Source: a virus
IMG/VR virus record: IMGVR_UViG_3300021185_000718
Location: 1 to 55,085 of that record
DNA: 55,085 nucleotides
Direction: 5' to 3' (one strand)
Part shown: in pieces, positions 31,343-40,360 of the stretch
How positions within the stretch are numbered: position 1 is the stretch's first letter
Layout: every line of letters begins with the position of its first letter
Notes under the pieces: model-generated
Database searches by the model: none
What the model saw: only the letters and a program-made list of their open reading frames with translations
Told to the model about the DNA's origin: nothing
Position numbers and translations under genes: made by a program

Positions 31343-33697
31343 CTAAATTGCACAACTGTCGCAATATTCTTCGTACTCATCGTCTGTGCCGTTAAACTCC
31401 GCACGTCCAATCTGTGGTTCAAAGCCGTTAATAGGGCTTTCTAACTTAACTTCTTCTTGTTCATCTTCTAAATCGTTAGGATCAGACTTGAAGTCATAGG
31501 TGTTTTGGTAGTATGAAGTTTTCCAACCTAGCTTATATGTAGTTAACATATCTTGTAGCATTACACTCATTGGAACTTCATTGTTTTCAAAGTGTGTTGG
31601 GTTGTAACTCCAGTTACCTGAAATTGCTTGATCAAAGAACTTTTGCATTACTGCTACTATGTTAATATAGCCTTCGTTGCTAGGCATATCCCATAGCAAT
31701 GTGTAATAGTTCTTTAATGACTGATACTGTGGAACAATCTGCTTAAGAGGCCCTTTTTTGCTTTTCTTAATGGACAAGAATCCTCTAGGTGGCTCAATAC
31801 CGTTTGTGGCATTCGACACAATGGAACTGCTTTCCGATGGCATCTGTGCGGACAACGTTGAGTGCCTAAGTCCGTCCTTAACAATTGAAGATCTAAGAGT
31901 CTCCCAATCATATTTTAGTGTAATCTTGCATACGTCATCCAAGTCCTTTTTATATGTGTCAATGGGTAGTACTCCATCGCTATATTTAGTACGGTCAAAA
32001 TATTCACACTTGCCTTTTTCTTTAGCTAGATTGTTTGACGCTTGTAACAGATAATATTGAAATGCTTCTGTTAGCTCGTGTACTTTTGTTAATGCTTTTT
32101 TGTCGCTATACTTAACTTGATTCTTAGCTAGGTAATGTGCTAGTCCAATGTAACCTACACCTAAGCTACGTCTTGCTTTAGTACTTTTCTCTGCGGCTAA
32201 AATTGGATACTTCTGATAGTCAATAATTTCATCTAATGCTCTTACTGCCATATCACACAAGTCTTCTAGTTCATCTAGATTGTTAATTTTACCTACGTTA
32301 ATAGCACTAAGAATACACAATGCAATTTCACCTTCTGGATCGTCAATGTGTTGTAGTGGCTTAGTTGGTAATGTAATCTCTTGACACAAGTTACTCATGT
32401 AAACTGTGTCCTTAAATGAACTGTGTGTATTAGCATGATCAACATTCATAATATAGATACGTCCTGTTTCTGCACGTTCTTTAATTAATGCACTAAACAA
32501 GTCCATTGCTGAAATAGTTTTTGTACGTAATGTTTTGCTACGTTCATATTTTGCATACAACTCTGCAAACTTATCTTGGTCTGAATAAAATGCTTCGTAT
32601 AAGTCTGGCACTTCATGTGGCGAGAACAAAGTTATATCGCCGCCGGATAATAATCTTTCATACATAGTTTTATTAAGCTGAATTGAATAATCTAACTTAC
32701 GTACTCTGTTATCCTCTGTACCTTTGTTATTCTTTAGCACAAGGATGTCTTCAATTTCGTAATGCCATATTGGGAAGTGTGTAGTTGCACTACCACCACG
32801 TACACCATTTTGTGTACAACAACGTACTGTTGCTTCAAACTTCTTTAGGAATGGGACAACACCTGTGTGTGCTACTTCACCACCTCTAATTTTACTGTTT
32901 ACTGCTCTAATACGTCCTGCGTTAATTCCTATTCCTGCTCTTTGTGCGGTATAACGCCCAATAGCCATATCAGAACTAAAAATGGAATTAAGGGTATCAT
33001 CGCTATCAACAAGTACGCAAGAAGCAAATTGTCTAAGAGGTGTGCGGACGCCGGCCATAACGGGCGTCGGGATATTGATTTTAAAAAGGGAGGTCGCATC
33101 GTAGTATCTCCTTACATATTGCATACGTGATTGTGCTGGATATTCTGCGAACAATGTTGCCGCGATCATCATGTACATCATTTGTGGAGATTCATAAATG
33201 TCACCACTGCTTCTATCTTGTACAAGGTACTTGTCAACTACTTGACGAAGTCCTGCATACGTAAAGTTCTCATCACGTTTATGCTTAATGTATTTGTTTA
33301 ATGTTGAAAGTTCGTCTTCGGTATACTTTTCTAAGATAGCTGGATCGTATACACCACGGTCAATGTTACGTTTGATTACATCAATTAAAGGAATAGGATT
33401 GTATTGGCCAAATGACTCTTTGTAGATAGGGTATAATAATAAACGTGCCGCGACAAACTGATAGTTAGGATTTTCTAATGTAATTAAATCGTTTGCACTT
33501 TTAACTAGGATTTCTTGAATCTCTGCTGTACTCATGTCGTCATAGAATTGAATGTTTGCATTCATTTCAATTTGACTACTACTAACTCCTGCTAGTCCTT
33601 CACACGCTTCTTCTACAACAAAGTGAATTTTATTGATGTCTAGTGGTACACTTGACCCATCTCTTTTTTGGATTTGGATTCCCAAGCCGTTTGTCAT
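31343..33697 (-). CDS. nrdA: Ribonucleotide reductase class Ia, alpha subunit
   Basis: The 784-aa catalytic subunit (E. coli 761) converts ribonucleoside diphosphates to deoxy forms. It has an N-terminal ATP-cone (IQKRDGSSVPLDINKIHFVV), FASCVLVDSDDTLNSIF, NGVRGGSATTHFPIWHYEIEDIL, SNLCQEITLPTKPL, the MPSESSSIVSNATNGIEPPR region and the C-terminal CDSCAI redox pair. Late promoter 33746-33753 precedes it; it is separated from nrdB by that gene's own promoters. Confidence 0.97.
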   Translation of the reverse strand: MTNGLGIQIQKRDGSSVPLDINKIHFVVEEACEGLAGVSSSQIEMNANIQFYDDMSTAEIQEILVKSANDLITLENPNYQFVAARLLLYPIYKESFGQYNPIPLIDVIKRNIDRGVYDPAILEKYTEDELSTLNKYIKHKRDENFTYAGLRQVVDKYLVQDRSSGDIYESPQMMYMMIAATLFAEYPAQSRMQYVRRYYDATSLFKINIPTPVMAGVRTPLRQFASCVLVDSDDTLNSIFSSDMAIGRYTAQRAGIGINAGRIRAVNSKIRGGEVAHTGVVPFLKKFEATVRCCTQNGVRGGSATTHFPIWHYEIEDILVLKNNKGTEDNRVRKLDYSIQLNKTMYERLLSGGDITLFSPHEVPDLYEAFYSDQDKFAELYAKYERSKTLRTKTISAMDLFSALIKERAETGRIYIMNVDHANTHSSFKDTVYMSNLCQEITLPTKPLQHIDDPEGEIALCILSAINVGKINNLDELEDLCDMAVRALDEIIDYQKYPILAAEKSTKARRSLGVGYIGLAHYLAKNQVKYSDKKALTKVHELTEAFQYYLLQASNNLAKEKGKCEYFDRTKYSDGVLPIDTYKKDLDDVCKITLKYDWETLRSSIVKDGLRHSTLSAQMPSESSSIVSNATNGIEPPRGFLSIKKSKKGPLKQIVPQYQSLKNYYTLLWDMPSNEGYINIVAVMQKFFDQAISGNWSYNPTHFENNEVPMSVMLQDMLTTYKLGWKTSYYQNTYDFKSDPNDLEDEQEEVKLESPINGFEPQIGRAEFNGTDDEYEEYCDSCAI

Positions 33698-33745
33698 TCT
33701 CTATCTCCTAATCTTTAATCTTAATCTTTAATATTAATGTAAGTG

Positions 33746-33753
33746 TATTTATT
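33746..33753 (-). promoter_or_regulatory. Late promoter for nrdA
   Basis: AATAAATA on the minus strand about 49 nt before ATG 33697, just beyond the stop of the upstream gene. Confidence 0.6.
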
Positions 33754-34174
33754 GAAGCCGGGGCATTCGATATATGCGTTGTGATATAAATTCTGTTGGT
33801 AAATCTGCTCTTTGGCAAACCTCGTCAAATTCATAACACAATACATGGTTATCTACGAATACAGGATAAAAAAATACCTCACTTGTCTTATCTGTACTGA
33901 TATGTATCTCAAAATCACTTTGGGAAAACCTATCAGTTAATTGTAAAGTATAACACACAGCTAGGCTATGTGTCAAGTCACAAATTTTATTTTGGAGTAA
34001 TATCTCCCACGGACTAGGCCATGTTGCACGATCCCAAGGATCAATGCTTAATTTACAGCGTTCGTGTCTATCATAGTAGGAGATTGCGTCCTGGAAGGGC
34101 TTATTACTTGTTTCTAGTTTCTTTCTAAATCTAGACCAGTCAAAGAGCCTGCTCTCAAAATTTAATTCTTGCAT
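33749..34174 (-). CDS. Hypothetical protein linked to the tail fibre gene
   Basis: The 141-aa protein is aromatic-rich (FDWSRFRKKLETSNKPFQDAISYYDRHERC, WDRATWPSPWEILLQNKICD). It overlaps the end of the fibre gene by 1 nt, so it may be a fibre chaperone or baseplate part, but nothing in its sequence proves that. Confidence 0.65.
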   Translation of the reverse strand: MQELNFESRLFDWSRFRKKLETSNKPFQDAISYYDRHERCKLSIDPWDRATWPSPWEILLQNKICDLTHSLAVCYTLQLTDRFSQSDFEIHISTDKTSEVFFYPVFVDNHVLCYEFDEVCQRADLPTEFISQRIYRMPRLQ

Positions 34175-35802
34175 TAAGTCTTATATGTAACGTTAAAGGA
34201 TATTGACCCTGTATCACTAGTTGTTGTATTCTTCATCTGCACAACTATTGTTTCGTTAGTTGCATCTCCATCCTCATCAGCTAATGCTGTTTGAAATTCT
34301 AAATTAGGTCTGTATGCGTCAGTTCCTAAAAATGTAAACTCGTCTGTTGTTTGCGTAGTTCCGTCTGCAAGGTTAACAAAGATGTTTAGTACACCTTCTC
34401 TAATTGCGTTAACGGCTGTTGATTTGTATACATACGCAATTTGTACGTTTTTACTAACTTCGCCACTACACTTTAATACTCTTACAAATGTATTCTGTTG
34501 TGCTACAGGAATTCTATATGAAAACTCATTTTTAAATAATCCTGGCCCTTCAACTTCTGGTACATATTTGTAGCCTGAAATCAATGTTTGGTTATATGAC
34601 AAATCTGCTGTTCTGTCAAAGAAGTCACCGTCACTGCTATTAGTTAATGCAGTACCGTCTGTAAACTTAATAATAGCAAATGAAGCATTTGAGTTTGCTC
34701 CACCATTGTTACCAACACTAGTAAATGTGTTATGTGTGCTTCTATTATAGTTACCCTTGTTAACAAATATACCGTATTCGTCAATGTCTGTAAATGTACT
34801 ACTAGTAATTGTATTTTTCTGTGGACCTGTTAATTGTCCTTGAGCACCAATAGTAGTTCCTTGTCCAAATACAACACCTCTGTCTAAAGTTTTAAATGTT
34901 GTATTACTAAACGTATTTTCTTTAATATCAAAATCACTAAACACACCATATGAGTGTCCTTCGATAGTACAGTTAGTAAACGTATTATTGTTTGAACTTA
35001 CTGCTGTTGATAAACTGTTTAATAGTACACCAACTTGTGTTGCTGTTACTACTGTACCTGTTGACCAAGTGCCTTTAATAGTAATATCTTCAAACGTACT
35101 GTTTCTACAACTAGTCAATGCTAGTCCTGTATTAACAGTTTGTTGTACTAGTGTAAAGCCTGACACTTTAATATCTTGTGCTTGATTAATAAATGAGCTA
35201 GTTGCATCACTGGCATATGTACCTGGAGTACTTGTGCTATTAACAGTTTCTATAATTGGAAACGCACCAGTCTGTGTAATGATTGTTCTTTCACTGCCTT
35301 CACCAACTAGTGTAGCATGTGGCGGAACTTTTAAACTGTTTGATAATGTGTAATTACCTGCTGGAAAATATAATTTTACTCTACTTGTAACACTTCCTTT
35401 TGATGCATTGTTTAGGTATAGTTGATCAATAGCTCTTTGTAAAACTGTTGTTTGATCTGAACCATCACCTAATGCACCAAACGACAATACATTTACTGTT
35501 TCGTCTAGTCTTTCTTGTAATGTTCTAGTAACTGGAGTTGTAGCAGTAGCACCTGTTTGGATTGTTTCATCCGTTGCTTTGTACTTGTATGTGTCTGCAA
35601 ACGTAAACAAGTTATCATGTTGTGTAATAATCTTTGTATTACCAACTGCTGGTGCACCTTCTGATACTGAACCGTTACCAATGTAAAGTTCTCTAGCATC
35701 TACAGCCCAGCCAAACTCACCGCCAGCTAATTGCGGTATGCCAGTACCTGCATTCTTTTGTCCGCGTCTAACCTGTATACGTGAAATTTGTACAATCGCC
35801 AC
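34174..35802 (-). CDS. Tail fibre/tailspike with parallel beta-helix (pectate-lyase fold)
   Basis: The 542-aa protein has an N-terminal attachment segment typical of T4-like marine phage fibres (RIQVRRGQKNAGTGIPQLAGGEFGWA, ELYIGNGS), then VLSFGALGDGSDQTTVLQRAID and YFPAGNYTLSNSLKVPPHATLVGEG, the entry to a pectate-lyase_3 right-handed beta-helix with repeated NNTFTNC-type turns, and a beta-rich C-terminal domain. It likely binds or degrades surface polysaccharide. The late promoter 35828-35835 precedes it. Confidence 0.88.
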   Translation of the reverse strand: MAIVQISRIQVRRGQKNAGTGIPQLAGGEFGWAVDARELYIGNGSVSEGAPAVGNTKIITQHDNLFTFADTYKYKATDETIQTGATATTPVTRTLQERLDETVNVLSFGALGDGSDQTTVLQRAIDQLYLNNASKGSVTSRVKLYFPAGNYTLSNSLKVPPHATLVGEGSERTIITQTGAFPIIETVNSTSTPGTYASDATSSFINQAQDIKVSGFTLVQQTVNTGLALTSCRNSTFEDITIKGTWSTGTVVTATQVGVLLNSLSTAVSSNNNTFTNCTIEGHSYGVFSDFDIKENTFSNTTFKTLDRGVVFGQGTTIGAQGQLTGPQKNTITSSTFTDIDEYGIFVNKGNYNRSTHNTFTSVGNNGGANSNASFAIIKFTDGTALTNSSDGDFFDRTADLSYNQTLISGYKYVPEVEGPGLFKNEFSYRIPVAQQNTFVRVLKCSGEVSKNVQIAYVYKSTAVNAIREGVLNIFVNLADGTTQTTDEFTFLGTDAYRPNLEFQTALADEDGDATNETIVVQMKNTTTSDTGSISFNVTYKT

Positions 35803-35827
35803 TATATTTCTCCTAATTTGCTATTAG

Positions 35828-35835
35828 TATTTATC
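35828..35835 (-). promoter_or_regulatory. Late promoter for the tail fibre gene
   Basis: GATAAATA on the minus strand, 26 nt before ATG 35802. Confidence 0.65.
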
Positions 35836-36514
35836 ACTTCATGGAGTCATAATATTGATATACACGGTCCCACCACTTAGATTCCCACTCCTTAAATTCG
35901 TCTGGCCATAGATCAAACTGCTGATACGTTAAGTCGCGACAGCATACAAATACATGCCCTTCTTTAATGTCTGTGCCGTATATTTCGTTATGTGCTAAGG
36001 CATAGGCTGTTAACTGCAAATAGTAATCTTCAATCCATTCTTTCTTCTTAGGCTTGTTAGATTGTTTAAAGTCCATAATACAAGGCTGGCCTTTGTATGT
36101 TCCTACAAGATCAGTCGTTCCTGCGTAGATTTGAGGGTGATAAAGCATCACTTCTGTACCCCATATAGCATCTACGTCAACCATAGCATTATCACGGATT
36201 TGTTCACCCATCTTGTTTGCTTGTTGACTGTAAGGGTTACTGCCTGGTTGTGGCCATTCGCCTTCTAGTATGTAATCCTCTAAGAACTTGTGCATACGTG
36301 TTCCAACACTAGCGGCTTCTGTTACAATCTCTTGTGCTTTCTTTTCTCCAACACGCTTACGCCATGCGTTTAAATGCGTCATATCCTTCGTTTTACTAAG
36401 GATTGTTGTAACACTTGCTACATGGTTACCATCTGGACAAGCGTACAAACGCTTGCCGTTTACGCTTTCTCTTTTTAGCTCTTTATAATCATACTGTTCG
36501 GTTATTAAACTCAT
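35834..36514 (-). CDS. RecB-like PD-(D/E)XK nuclease
   Basis: The 226-aa protein has GTRMHKFLEDYI (with upstream conserved His), YAGTTDLVGTYKGQPCIMDFKQSNKPKK (catalytic Asp in TDLVG, Asp and Lys in DFK) and YYLQLTAYALAHN (the QxxxY motif), the order of the Cas4/RecB exonuclease superfamily. Likely used in DNA recombination or host DNA breakdown. It overlaps the 2OG gene upstream by 4 nt. Confidence 0.87.
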   Translation of the reverse strand: MSLITEQYDYKELKRESVNGKRLYACPDGNHVASVTTILSKTKDMTHLNAWRKRVGEKKAQEIVTEAASVGTRMHKFLEDYILEGEWPQPGSNPYSQQANKMGEQIRDNAMVDVDAIWGTEVMLYHPQIYAGTTDLVGTYKGQPCIMDFKQSNKPKKKEWIEDYYLQLTAYALAHNEIYGTDIKEGHVFVCCRDLTYQQFDLWPDEFKEWESKWWDRVYQYYDSMK

Positions 36515-37053
36515 TTAATTTCTTCCTCTGGCTCTAGCCATTCTGTTACAAAATTGATAACCAATGCACTCCTTACGTTGTGGTAAGGGTACGTTCCATG
36601 ATTAACGTTGCCTGTCATTAGTACTGTTTTACCTGGTGTAGGTACTATCTCATTAATACTAAGGGTAAGATCTCTTTCTGCAATAATCGTGTATAACGAA
36701 CCCGAATTATCGTTTGGTAGATCTAATTCTAAATCTTGTGCATACATTACTAAACTAATTAGATTAGGTTTGCCTGTATGATTATGTACACTCTGATACT
36801 CGTGTGGTTTGTAGTTGTGCAACCAGCTTTCGTCTACTGTTACTTTCTTTACGGGTATGTTATGTTCATTCATTTTATCTCTAACCCAGTTTTCCATACC
36901 TACAAAACAGTTAGGATCAATAGTACTTTGTATTCGTCTAGGATAGTCTTTAACTTCTGTAACGTGATTGTTTGCTTGTTGATGTACAACAGACCATCCG
37001 TCATAGTGTGTTTCAATTACAGCTTGATTGTATCCTGTGTATACTTTATCCAT
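36511..37053 (-). CDS. 2OG-Fe(II) oxygenase-like protein
   Basis: The 180-aa protein has a VTVDESWLHNYKPHEYQSVHNHTGKPNLISLVMYAQ strand region with candidate ligands and a GKTVLMTGNVNHGTYPYHNVRSALVINF ending. It is related to the neighbour at 37213-37974 (similar QSVHNH/QAIHNH and WHGVYP/NHGTYP blocks). HxH appears in place of HxD, so activity is unproven. Confidence 0.75.
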   Translation of the reverse strand: MDKVYTGYNQAVIETHYDGWSVVHQQANNHVTEVKDYPRRIQSTIDPNCFVGMENWVRDKMNEHNIPVKKVTVDESWLHNYKPHEYQSVHNHTGKPNLISLVMYAQDLELDLPNDNSGSLYTIIAERDLTLSINEIVPTPGKTVLMTGNVNHGTYPYHNVRSALVINFVTEWLEPEEEIK

Positions 37054-37220
37054 TACTTAAATTTCCTGTCTATCCACTTCTTGCCTACATATAATAATGC
37101 TATAACAATTACAATACCACCAAGTACTGTTGCTTCTAATATAATATCACCTTGACTTGAATCTATTTCAATGCCGTCCTCGCTGATTGCAATACGACAT
37201 GTTTCACATGTTTCACTCAT
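37053..37220 (-). CDS. Small single-span membrane protein
   Basis: The 55-aa protein from ATG 37220 starts MSETCETCRIAISEDG and has one membrane helix (LEATVLGGIVIVIALLYVG) with a basic end. Start overlaps the stop of the 37213 gene (ATGAGTGA). The CxxC near the N-terminus could bind metal. Unknown function. Confidence 0.6.
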   Translation of the reverse strand: MSETCETCRIAISEDGIEIDSSQGDIILEATVLGGIVIVIALLYVGKKWIDRKFK

Positions 37221-37974
37221 TAGGATCAAACTCCTCGTCTGGTGCAAAGTAATCAAAGTCAAAGTCAACTACCCATGTACGCCTTGGTGCTTTACAAGGA
37301 TAAACTCCGTGCCACACTCTACCATCCATAATAACTGTTCTACCTGGATATGGTGCAAATTGATTGTATTCTTGTGTACCATCTGGATTAGGCATTAGTG
37401 TGTAAAGCATACCGTTGTCAGGTGACATAGTTTTATGGTCACTGTCGTTAACAGGAGTTTCATCCATAGCCATTACCATACTAATACATGCACTTCCGTG
37501 ATTGTGTATTGCTTGGTATCCGCCATCACTATAGTCAACACACCAAGTCTTACTTACTTTAATAGTTTTAACAGGAATGCCGTTGCGTCTAACAACTTTC
37601 ATTACCCATTCCATTAGTTGTTTCCAATCAATGTTATCAAACTTTTCTTTGTCTATAGGAGGAAAGTTTGACTGTACTGATGGTTCAAATCTTGTTTCTT
37701 TAAGAAGTTTACTGCTTGGAAAGCCTTGTTGTTCAGGTGTGTCAGGATTCATCTTATCTGACCTTACAACTTTGCCACCCCATGCAGGTAAGTTAGGAGG
37801 AGTAATATCATATTGGTAACCATTGAATGTTGTTTTAACTTTGCTTTGGTCTTCACCCCTAAACTTGTCATTTTCAAATAGCTGTAAAAACTGTTCATGG
37901 AAAGGACATCTAATATCTACTATCCATTGATTACTTGCACTCATTAATGTGCCTAGGTCCATACGTTGTGTCAT
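37213..37974 (-). CDS. 2OG-Fe(II) oxygenase-like protein
   Basis: The 253-aa protein has SKTWCVDYSDGGYQAIHNHGSACISMVMAMDET, a middle insert, and GRTVIMDGRVWHGVYPCKAPRRTWVVDFDFDYF with the distal His and the Arg. It is the longer relative of the gene at 36511. Overlaps the next 2OG gene by 4 nt. Substrate unknown. Confidence 0.77.
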   Translation of the reverse strand: MTQRMDLGTLMSASNQWIVDIRCPFHEQFLQLFENDKFRGEDQSKVKTTFNGYQYDITPPNLPAWGGKVVRSDKMNPDTPEQQGFPSSKLLKETRFEPSVQSNFPPIDKEKFDNIDWKQLMEWVMKVVRRNGIPVKTIKVSKTWCVDYSDGGYQAIHNHGSACISMVMAMDETPVNDSDHKTMSPDNGMLYTLMPNPDGTQEYNQFAPYPGRTVIMDGRVWHGVYPCKAPRRTWVVDFDFDYFAPDEEFDPNE

Positions 37975-38564
37975 AGTGGTATATCGTTCCTATCTCTGCC
38001 GTTGGTATTAATAGTAAATGTAATTCTATCTTCATCGCTGTTACTTGCTTGAGTCTTGTGTGTTAGCCAACCCGGAAATATTACAACGTCATTAGTTTGT
38101 ACACTTACTTCTTTCCAGTAATCGTGTATTGTGTTAGTAGGAATACGTGAATAACCTGACCAGTTAGTTCTTAGTAACTGTTCAAACTCTATGTTACCAC
38201 TTTGTGGTGGAACTTGTACGTATGCAGACACTACTACGTTTGCACTACCATGATCATGTGGTAATGTATGTGCATCTCGTTTGTGTAAATTAGTCCAACT
38301 ACCTGTAGCAATAATATCTGTGTACTGTATATCCCATTCAGCTAGAGCTATTTCAATCTTTGGACGTAACCAAATCATAAAATCTCTATTACATTCCCAT
38401 TCGTGAGGAGGGTTAGCATGACCTGCCGTACTCTTGCCACCATCAGCTTCTGTTTGATGTAACTGTGCTTCTGTGGATTGGTAGTCTTTAAATGCTTGTA
38501 CATCAAAGCCTGGACTATAATTATATTTCCAAACTAGATTAGGTACAATAGATACTTCATTCAT
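37971..38564 (-). CDS. 2OG-Fe(II) oxygenase (2OG-FeII_Oxy_5-like)
   Basis: The 197-aa protein has ATGSWTNLHKRDAHTLPHDHGSANVVVSAYVQVP and VIFPGWLTHKTQASNSDEDRITFTINTN, the family order seen in the gene at 17635. HDH is where HxD is expected. First gene of the three-oxygenase operon, after the promoter 38587-38615. Confidence 0.8.
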   Translation of the reverse strand: MNEVSIVPNLVWKYNYSPGFDVQAFKDYQSTEAQLHQTEADGGKSTAGHANPPHEWECNRDFMIWLRPKIEIALAEWDIQYTDIIATGSWTNLHKRDAHTLPHDHGSANVVVSAYVQVPPQSGNIEFEQLLRTNWSGYSRIPTNTIHDYWKEVSVQTNDVVIFPGWLTHKTQASNSDEDRITFTINTNGRDRNDIPL

Positions 38565-38586
38565 AGTTTCCTCCTATACATTATAT

Positions 38587-38615
38587 AGTATACAGGAAGT
38601 GTTCTACGTTGTCAA
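38587..38615 (-). promoter_or_regulatory. Sigma70-type promoter for the three-oxygenase operon
   Basis: TTGACA (38610-38615), 17-nt spacer, TATACT (38587-38592), 23 nt before ATG 38564. Confidence 0.8.
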
Positions 38616-38624
38616 GTGGTTTTG

Positions 38625-38906
38625 TTATGCAGTTGCTTTTGATGTTGCACGTTGAGCCATTTTATCTACTTCGCCGTCAGTCTTTTGACCTTTTGGTGCA
38701 TCGCTAGGTGCTTCTTTCTTTGTGTAAAGAGTAATACCTTTTGAATCAAAGTTTTTAACTAATGGTTGTATCTCTGGATTCTCATCATAAATTCTTTTGA
38801 AGCCATCGTAATCAAACTGTGGCTTTTTTAAGTTCTTCATGATAGTGTTCATTGCATCAAATGAAAGATAGGCAGGCTGATTTTGAGTATCGGCACTACC
38901 TATCAC
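38625..38906 (-). CDS. Frameshift-expressed C-terminal extension of the 38960-39901 gene
   Basis: The frame codes for about 93 aa from a weak GTG (38906) with no ribosome site, containing ADTQNQPAYLSFDAMNTIMKN and KKPQFDYDGFKRIYDENPE. The same frame is open further upstream, through VAEASDSDTKSSLINVFRN, exactly to the A AAA AAG heptamer at 38963-38969 at the end of the previous gene. It is most simply read as the downstream part of a -1 frameshift product. Probably virion-related; not otherwise recognised. Confidence 0.7.
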   Translation of the reverse strand: MIGSADTQNQPAYLSFDAMNTIMKNLKKPQFDYDGFKRIYDENPEIQPLVKNFDSKGITLYTKKEAPSDAPKGQKTDGEVDKMAQRATSKATA

Positions 38907-38959
38907 ATTTCTAAATACGTTTATTAAGGAAGACTTGGTGTCTGAATCGGAAGCCTCAG

Positions 38960-39901
38960 CTACTTTTTTGCTTGAGGTACTACCTTTTTTTTTGAATCAG
39001 TTAATAACTGAGCTAGTCTGCGTGAGCGTAAAACACTTTCTCGTTTACCTCTGTCCGCAATTTCTTCTCCGCCTGTTGCAGGTTCACTTGCTCCAAATTC
39101 ATCATCTACTGGTGCTTCAGCATCGGCGTCTTGGTCAACTGTTGGTTCCATAGCTGGGTCCTCTGCAGGAGCCTCAACGTCTGTTCCCATAGTCTCTGGA
39201 GCGCCTTCGCCTGTTACGATAGCTACGCCACCTGTTAATGCTTCTCTGGTTGTTTCAAATACTGTGTAAAGATTTTCTAGTGCTGGTTTTACAGTTCCAA
39301 TAAATGTTTCAGATGCTTCTGAACCCATCTCATCTCTAATTTTGTCGCCTAGTTCTAGCATACTTTCTGTTTGCATTTCTGCTGTGTCTTCCATCCAACC
39401 TGTAACACGGTCTACCATGTCTTTGGCCGCCATAACTAAAGTGGCCGCTTCTTCTGCGCCTTCATTAGTTTTCTTTTTGCCTGCAATAGCTTTTTGCAAA
39501 CCTGCTGGAAGTTTCTTTTGTTTTGCTGATAAGCCTTTTGAGTCTGAATCTTTTGAATCGCCTTTTTCTTTTGCGGCTTTCTTCATTGGCTCTTTCTTGT
39601 CGCCGTCTTTGTCTAAATCTAAAAAGTCTGGTTTCGCTTCGTTAGCAGTTTCTCTTTCAAGCATCTCTTGATTGATAACGTCTAGGAACATTTTAGCTTT
39701 CTGATATGTATCACTTGAATGTACGCTTTCAAACTGTTCGCTTGTTTCAACTTGGCTTAGCTGTGTACGTAATTTATTACGTGCATCTTCTAGTTGCTCC
39801 ACAGTAAATTTATCAAGAGCAATTCTTGTTCCAAAAGTTTTAGCTAGGCTTTCATTTAAAGCATTAGCTGTTAAAGGTTTTTTCAAATCGTTAAGTTTCA
39901 T
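38960..39901 (-). CDS. Probable virion-associated protein, zero-frame product
   Basis: The 313-aa protein has the N-terminus MKLNDLKKPLTANALNESLAKTFG, a helical section, a Lys-rich linker, then a long helix (AATLVMAAKDMVDRVTGWMEDTAEMQTESMLELGDKI) and an acidic Ala/Glu/Asp tail ending KKKVVPQAKK-stop. The final codons are GCA AAA AAG TAG, containing the slippery heptamer. A run of nine A lies 18 nt earlier. Late promoter at 39926-39933. A scaffold or head-internal role is suggested by composition and neighbours only. Confidence 0.75.
   Translation of the reverse strand: MKLNDLKKPLTANALNESLAKTFGTRIALDKFTVEQLEDARNKLRTQLSQVETSEQFESVHSSDTYQKAKMFLDVINQEMLERETANEAKPDFLDLDKDGDKKEPMKKAAKEKGDSKDSDSKGLSAKQKKLPAGLQKAIAGKKKTNEGAEEAATLVMAAKDMVDRVTGWMEDTAEMQTESMLELGDKIRDEMGSEASETFIGTVKPALENLYTVFETTREALTGGVAIVTGEGAPETMGTDVEAPAEDPAMEPTVDQDADAEAPVDDEFGASEPATGGEEIADRGKRESVLRSRRLAQLLTDSKKKVVPQAKK
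38963..38969 (-). promoter_or_regulatory. Candidate -1 ribosomal frameshift site (A AAA AAG)
   Basis: The minus strand reads GC A AAA AAG TAG, with the zero-frame stop directly after the heptamer. Slippage by -1 joins GTA GCT GAG and runs without a stop to 38625. An AAGG sequence about 13 nt upstream could act as the stimulatory internal Shine-Dalgarno known from dnaX. A second slippery A-run at 38985-38993 enters the same frame. Confidence 0.7.
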
Positions 39902-39925
39902 ATCAGTTGTTCCTTACATTAATAT

Positions 39926-39933
39926 TATTTATC
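39926..39933 (-). promoter_or_regulatory. Late promoter for the frameshift gene
   Basis: GATAAATA on the minus strand, 25 nt before ATG 39901. Confidence 0.65.
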
Positions 39934-40360
39934 ATTCTTCGTTAAAGATGAACCTGTCGATTTGGTCCATATATTGAAAAGTACGGTCTTTTGCTATCTC
40001 AAACCTAGTTTCTAACGCCATTTTACGCATTTCGTCGTTCGTTTGTTCAATGCTATGCTTATGGAACAAGCTATCCATGTAATGTTTGCTTAATCCTGCA
40101 TCTAAATCTAGTATTTCACTACACTTTGCATCATATCCTTTAGCACGAGCTTTTGCATAAGCAATGGCTCCACGCTTACTAAATGTTTCTGCTATTCTTG
40201 TATGTGTCTTTACGTCAAACACTAAAAATCCTTGTTTCGTCTGTCTAATCACGGTGTTCTTTATACGAACACTCTTACCCTTTGCATATGGAACATGTAC
40301 CCTATTAAGGCCTTCTTCCATAATACTATCTAAATCTTCAATTATACGTTTCGAGTTCAT
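39932..40360 (-). CDS. Hypothetical protein, internal-protein cluster
   Basis: The 142-aa protein has a basic central part (AYAKGKSVRIKNTVIRQTKQGFLVFD, SKRGAIAYAKARAKGY) and a helical C-terminus. N-terminus MNSKRIIEDLDSIMEE. It overlaps the upstream gene by 23 nt. Not recognised. Confidence 0.6.
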   Translation of the reverse strand: MNSKRIIEDLDSIMEEGLNRVHVPYAKGKSVRIKNTVIRQTKQGFLVFDVKTHTRIAETFSKRGAIAYAKARAKGYDAKCSEILDLDAGLSKHYMDSLFHKHSIEQTNDEMRKMALETRFEIAKDRTFQYMDQIDRFIFNEE

